Positions 13,373-16,025 of a stretch of 16,025 nucleotides of DNA are shown piece after piece. The notes under the pieces are model-generated. The model saw only the letters and a list, made by a program, of their open reading frames with translations, had not been told where the DNA came from and did no database searches. Each line of letters begins with the position of its first letter. The first letter of the stretch is position 1. The stretch is taken from contig CATYJU010000044.1 of the NCBI GenBank assembly GCA_958407995.1, positions 1-16,025 of the forward strand, written 5' to 3'. The position numbers and the translations under genes were made by a program. The stretch is from an uncultured Collinsella sp. Its GTDB lineage: Bacteria > Actinomycetota > Coriobacteriia > Coriobacteriales > Coriobacteriaceae.

Positions 13373-14263
13373 CTACTGAAGCGCCTGTGCGCCCAGGGCC
13401 AGGCAGCCCATGATGCCTTGCTTGCCCTCGAGGCTGTTGTTGACAATGTAGGTATCGATGTCGTTGACCTCGGGCGTGACGATATAGCCGTTGAGCATCT
13501 CGGCGCACTTCTTGCGTGCGAGCGGCACGATGGGGGTGTGGTCGGCCACGCCGCCGCCGATGATGATCTTTTGCGGCGCGTAGCACAGCGTGTAGGTCAT
13601 GAGTGCCTGTGCCAGATAGCCGGCGAGCAGGTCCATGGCCTCCGGGTCATCGGCCATGTCTCCGGCGCTCTTGCCATCCCAGCGCTTTTTAACGCCGGGG
13701 CCGGCGATGAGGCCCTCGAGGCAGTTGTCGTGGAAGGGACAGGCGCTATGCTCGCCGATGGTGTCGCGCGGGTCACGCGTGACCAGGATGTGGCCGGCCT
13801 CGGGATGCATCATGCCGTGCACGAGCTTACCGCCCGAGAGCACGCCGGCGCCCACGCCGGTACCGATGGTCAGGTAGACCACGTCGGTGAGGCCCTTGGC
13901 GCAACCAAACGTGACCTCGCCCAGGCAGGCGACGTTGACGTCGGTATCGTAGCCGCAGGGGATATTGAGCTCGTTTTGGATAGTGCCCAGCAGGTCAAAG
14001 TAGCGCCATGCCGTTTTGGGCGTCTCCAGGATCTTGCCGTATTGGGGTGAAGCGGGGTTGACTGCGGTGGGGCCAAATGCGCCGATGCCCAGCGCGGCGA
14101 TGCCCTTGTCGGCAAACCATGCGTTGACGGTCTCAACGGTCTCCTGCGGGGTCGTGGTCGCGATCTGCTCGCGCTCCAGGACCGTACCGTCTGCATAGCC
14201 CGTGGCGCAGACCATCTTGGTGCCGCCGGCCTCGAGCGCTCCGATAAGCTGCTGTTCTGCCAT
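13373..14263 (-). CDS. ROK-family fructokinase
   Basis: A 296-residue ATP-dependent sugar kinase, closest in character to Bacillus-type fructokinases of the ROK family (EC 2.7.1.4), which convert fructose to fructose 6-phosphate. The phosphate-binding motif EAGGTK is at 11-16, and FGPTAVNP at 63-70. The catalytic Asp is in YDTDVNVACLGE (about 108), and IGTGVGAG is at 133-140. The ROK zinc site comprises His158 in HPEAGHI plus CPFHDNC (Cys175, His178, Cys181). IIIGGGV is at 233-239. Length matches the family. ATG 14263 follows gagagga. No sugar transporter or regulator is adjacent, so the physiological substrate (fructose or another hexose) is inferred from family likeness. The minus-strand terminator is shared with the VanZ-like unit. 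Confidence 0.9.
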   Translation of the reverse strand: MAEQQLIGALEAGGTKMVCATGYADGTVLEREQIATTTPQETVETVNAWFADKGIAALGIGAFGPTAVNPASPQYGKILETPKTAWRYFDLLGTIQNELNIPCGYDTDVNVACLGEVTFGCAKGLTDVVYLTIGTGVGAGVLSGGKLVHGMMHPEAGHILVTRDPRDTIGEHSACPFHDNCLEGLIAGPGVKKRWDGKSAGDMADDPEAMDLLAGYLAQALMTYTLCYAPQKIIIGGGVADHTPIVPLARKKCAEMLNGYIVTPEVNDIDTYIVNNSLEGKQGIMGCLALGAQALQ

Positions 14264-14301
14264 AGTATTCCTCTCTCTGGGACGAGTTGCTCCGTGACTA
14301 A

Positions 14302-14331
14302 AGTATAGAGCTCTAAACCATTTAAGAAAGC
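14302..14331 (-). promoter_or_regulatory. Candidate promoter of the fructokinase gene
   Basis: On the minus strand TATACT (14307-14302) is a strong -10 match, about 40 bases upstream of ATG 14263. The -35 (CTTTCT or GCTTTC around 14331-14325) is poor, so activator help or an extended recognition is possible. Confidence 0.35.
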
Positions 14332-14338
14332 GCTATAG

Positions 14339-14379
14339 AAAGAAGCCTCGCAACGCGGCGGGCGGTGCGAGGCTTCTTT
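14339..14379 (-). terminator. Terminator of the aminotransferase gene
   Basis: Perfect 14-bp stem aaagaagcctcgca / tgcgaggcttcttt with a 13-base loop. On the minus strand it ends in TTCTTT, 26 bases after the aminotransferase stop, and it separates that gene from the fructokinase promoter. Confidence 0.88.
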
Positions 14380-14404
14380 GGTTGCTTTAGTTGCCGGGCC
14401 GTCC

Positions 14405-15586
14405 TTACCCGCGCGGCTTGATTTTATCACGTAGCGACTTGAGGTTCTCCAGTGCCGCGTTAAGCGTCTCGTCTCGCTTGGCAAAGTGGAAACGAATCAG
14501 ATGGTTGACGGGCTCGCGGAAGAAGCTCGAGCCGGGCACTGCGCCCACGCCCACTTTAGACGCGAGGTCCTCACAGAATTCGAGGTCGCTGTCATAGCCA
14601 AACTCAGAGATGTCCATCATGACGTAGTAGGCGCCCTGCGGCACGTTATGCTCAAGACCGATGCTATCGAGCCCCTGGCAGAACAGGTCGCGTTTGGCGG
14701 TGTAGAGGTCGAGGACCTCATCGTAATAGCTGTCGTCGAAGTTGAGGGCGGTGACAACGGCTTCCTGCAGGGGAGCGGCGGCACCCACGGTGAGAAAGTC
14801 GTGGACCTTCTTGATACGCTCGGTGATCTGGGCCGGGGCGATGGTGTAGCCCAAGCGCCAACCGGTGATGGAGTACGTCTTAGACAGCGAGCTGCAGCTG
14901 ATGGTTCGCTCGAACATGCCGGGCAGCGTGGCCATATAGACGTGCTCGTGGGGCGCGTAGACGATGTGCTCGTATACCTCGTCGGTAATGCAGTAGGCGT
15001 CGTACTTTTTGCAGAGGTCGGCGATGAAGGTGAGCTCCTCGCGCGTAAAGACCTTGCCGCAAGGGTTGGAAGGGTTGCACAGGACGATGGCCTTGGGGTC
15101 GTTGTCGCGGAAGGCTGCCTCGAGTGTCTCGCGGTCAAAGTCGAATGTGGGCGGGTTGAGCGGCACATAGATGGGCTCGGCACCTGAAAGGATTGTGTCG
15201 GCGCCGTAGTTCTCGTAGAACGGCGAGAAGATGACGACCTTGTCGCCGGGGTTGGTGACCGTCATCATGGCGGCCATCATGGCCTCGGTGGAGCCGCAGG
15301 TGACTACGATATTCTCGTTGGGGTTCACCGGCATGCCCATAAAGTGCTCTTGTTTGGCGGCGAGCGCCTCGCGCATGGCCTGGGAGCCCCAGGTAATGGA
15401 GTACTGGTGATAGAGCGGCTTGGGGTCGCTGGCGATGGCGCTGAGGCTATCGAGCAGCTGCGCCGGGGGATCGAAGTCGGGGAAGCCCTGCGAGAGATTG
15501 ACAGCGCCGTACTTATTGGAGATGCGTGTCATGCGGCGGATGACCGAATCGGTAAATCTTGCCGTGCGGTTGGAGAGTTCTTTCAT
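14405..15586 (-). CDS. PLP-dependent class I/II aminotransferase
   Basis: A 393-residue fold-type I aminotransferase. SQGFPDFDPP is at 32-41 and YSITWGSQAMREALA at 62-76. NPSNPCGKVF is at 171-180 (Asn174), DEVYEHIVY at 202-210 (Asp202 for the pyridine nitrogen, Tyr205), and SLSKTYSITGWRLGY carries the Schiff-base Lys236. The substrate-carboxylate Arg is in LIRFHFAK (Arg365). Overall it resembles the kynurenine/glutamine/methionine aminotransferase subgroup, which transfers amino groups between amino acids and 2-oxo acids. The exact substrate cannot be fixed from sequence. ATG 15586 has aaagga upstream. It is a single-gene unit, divergent from the tRNA cluster, with a strong terminator. Confidence 0.92.
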   Translation of the reverse strand: MKELSNRTARFTDSVIRRMTRISNKYGAVNLSQGFPDFDPPAQLLDSLSAIASDPKPLYHQYSITWGSQAMREALAAKQEHFMGMPVNPNENIVVTCGSTEAMMAAMMTVTNPGDKVVIFSPFYENYGADTILSGAEPIYVPLNPPTFDFDRETLEAAFRDNDPKAIVLCNPSNPCGKVFTREELTFIADLCKKYDAYCITDEVYEHIVYAPHEHVYMATLPGMFERTISCSSLSKTYSITGWRLGYTIAPAQITERIKKVHDFLTVGAAAPLQEAVVTALNFDDSYYDEVLDLYTAKRDLFCQGLDSIGLEHNVPQGAYYVMMDISEFGYDSDLEFCEDLASKVGVGAVPGSSFFREPVNHLIRFHFAKRDETLNAALENLKSLRDKIKPRG

Positions 15587-15696
15587 GACGGTCCTTTCGA
15601 GGATTTACAGTGGGGCAAGTTTACTCCTATGAAACCGGTGGGATTTGCTCGAAATGGTCTCGAAAAACTCTTTTCAAAATTCTTGAAAATTGGGGC

Positions 15697-15725
15697 TTGC
15701 ATCGCGTGGCGTTCCTTGCAATAAT
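15697..15725 (+). promoter_or_regulatory. Promoter of the tRNA cluster
   Basis: TTGCAT (15697-15702), a 17-base spacer, then AATAAT (15720-15725). The first tRNA begins about 22 bases after the predicted start point. AT-rich sequence upstream (15661-15690) could act as an UP-type element. Confidence 0.6.
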
Positions 15726-15752
15726 AGTCGAGCGCGAAGCGCACAGGACACG

Positions 15753-15829
15753 GTGGGTGTAGCTCAGTTGGCTAGAGCGACGGGTTGTGGTCCCGTAGGT
15801 CGAGGGTTCGAGTCCCTTTACCCACCCCA
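15753..15829 (+). tRNA. tRNA-His (anticodon GTG)
   Basis: A full cloverleaf. The acceptor GTGGGTG (15753-15759) pairs with TACCCAC (15819-15825). The D-arm carries AGCTCAGTTGGCTAGAGC. The anticodon stem ACGGG/CCCGT has loop TTGTGGT with anticodon GTG at 15787-15789, and the T-arm is GAGGGTTCGAGTCCCTT. CCA is encoded at 15827-15829. The G at 15752 could pair with C73 (15826), which is the identity element of tRNA-His. Confidence 0.96.
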
Positions 15830-15851
15830 GTTCTTGCTTCGTGTTGATATC

Positions 15852-15927
15852 GGGTCGTTAGCTCAGTTGGTAGAGCAGGGGACTCTTAATCCCAAGGTCC
15901 AGGGTTCGACCCCCTGACGGCCCACCA
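15852..15927 (+). tRNA. tRNA-Lys (anticodon CTT)
   Basis: The acceptor GGGTCGT pairs with ACGGCCC (one wobble). The D-arm is GCTCAGTTGGTAGAGC. The anticodon loop CTCTTAA has CTT at 15885-15887, and the T-arm has GGTTCGACC. Encoded CCA is at 15925-15927. The outermost anticodon-stem position appears mismatched. It lies 22 bases after tRNA-His, likely on the same transcript. Confidence 0.96.
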
Positions 15928-15940
15928 CACGATATCTTCT

Positions 15941-15970
15941 CTAAAGTTCGCCATAACGGACTTTAGCTTT
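15941..15970 (+). other. Hairpin between the two tRNA-Lys genes
   Basis: ctaaagttcg (15941-15950) and cggactttag (15957-15966) pair at 9 of 10 positions with a six-base loop, followed by CTTT. It may be a processing signal or a weak terminator between the tRNA copies; the T-run is short. Confidence 0.4.
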
Positions 15971-16025
15971 GGGTCGTTAGCTCAGTTGGTAGAGCAGGGG
16001 ACTCTTAATCCCAAGGTCCAGGGTT
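15971..16025 (+). tRNA. tRNA-Lys (anticodon CTT), second copy, cut by the window end
   Basis: The 55 visible bases are identical to the same part of the tRNA-Lys gene at 15852. The anticodon CTT is at 16004-16006, and the sequence is cut in the T-arm by the window edge. This is a tandem duplicate. Confidence 0.93.

Overview
The window looks like chromosomal DNA from a high-GC anaerobic actinobacterium of the class Coriobacteriia, most likely Collinsella or a near relative. The genus is an inference from overall character: GC-rich codon use, a Rho with a very long N-terminal extension, CarD, and dispersed short palindromic repeats. No database search was possible. Most of the window is ordinary housekeeping. 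The accessory signal lies in the intergenic DNA and around a REP-associated transposase.

Layout. Bases 1-113 are the 3' end of an unidentified gene. Bases 114-427 are gene-free and hold a palindromic element (216-353). Next come a proline iminopeptidase-like hydrolase (minus strand), divergent from proA (plus strand), and then an HD-domain protein (plus). A REP-associated tyrosine transposase (RAYT) and a CarD-family regulator follow, both on the minus strand. argS (plus) comes next, and then a 529-base gap with a second palindromic element (8106-8256) and the rho promoter and leader. After rho (plus) comes a two-gene plus-strand unit: a 466-residue unknown membrane protein and a VanZ-like protein. 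A ROK fructokinase and a class I/II aminotransferase follow on the minus strand. The window ends in a tRNA cluster: His(GTG), Lys(CTT), and a second Lys(CTT) cut by the window edge.

Most interesting region, 3243-5304. Three copies of a roughly 43-base hairpin repeat each begin flush with, or one base after, the TAA stop codon of a gene (proA, the HD gene, carD). Each lies between that stop codon and a rho-independent terminator. Two of the copies are inverted relative to each other and bracket the RAYT gene. This looks like a REP/RAYT system whose repeats occupy gene 3' ends. The RAYT appears to have lost its C-terminal helix-turn-helix through a one-base frameshift.

A second repeat family is represented at 216-353 and 8106-8256. 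Both members are long imperfect palindromes around a shared 16-base core, in opposite orientations. The Rho protein is the third point of interest: about 435 residues of disordered, basic, AT-hook-like sequence precede an otherwise canonical Rho.

The genes form small units separated by good terminators. Metabolic functions include proline synthesis or release, fructose phosphorylation and transamination. Information-processing functions are ArgRS, Rho, CarD and tRNAs.
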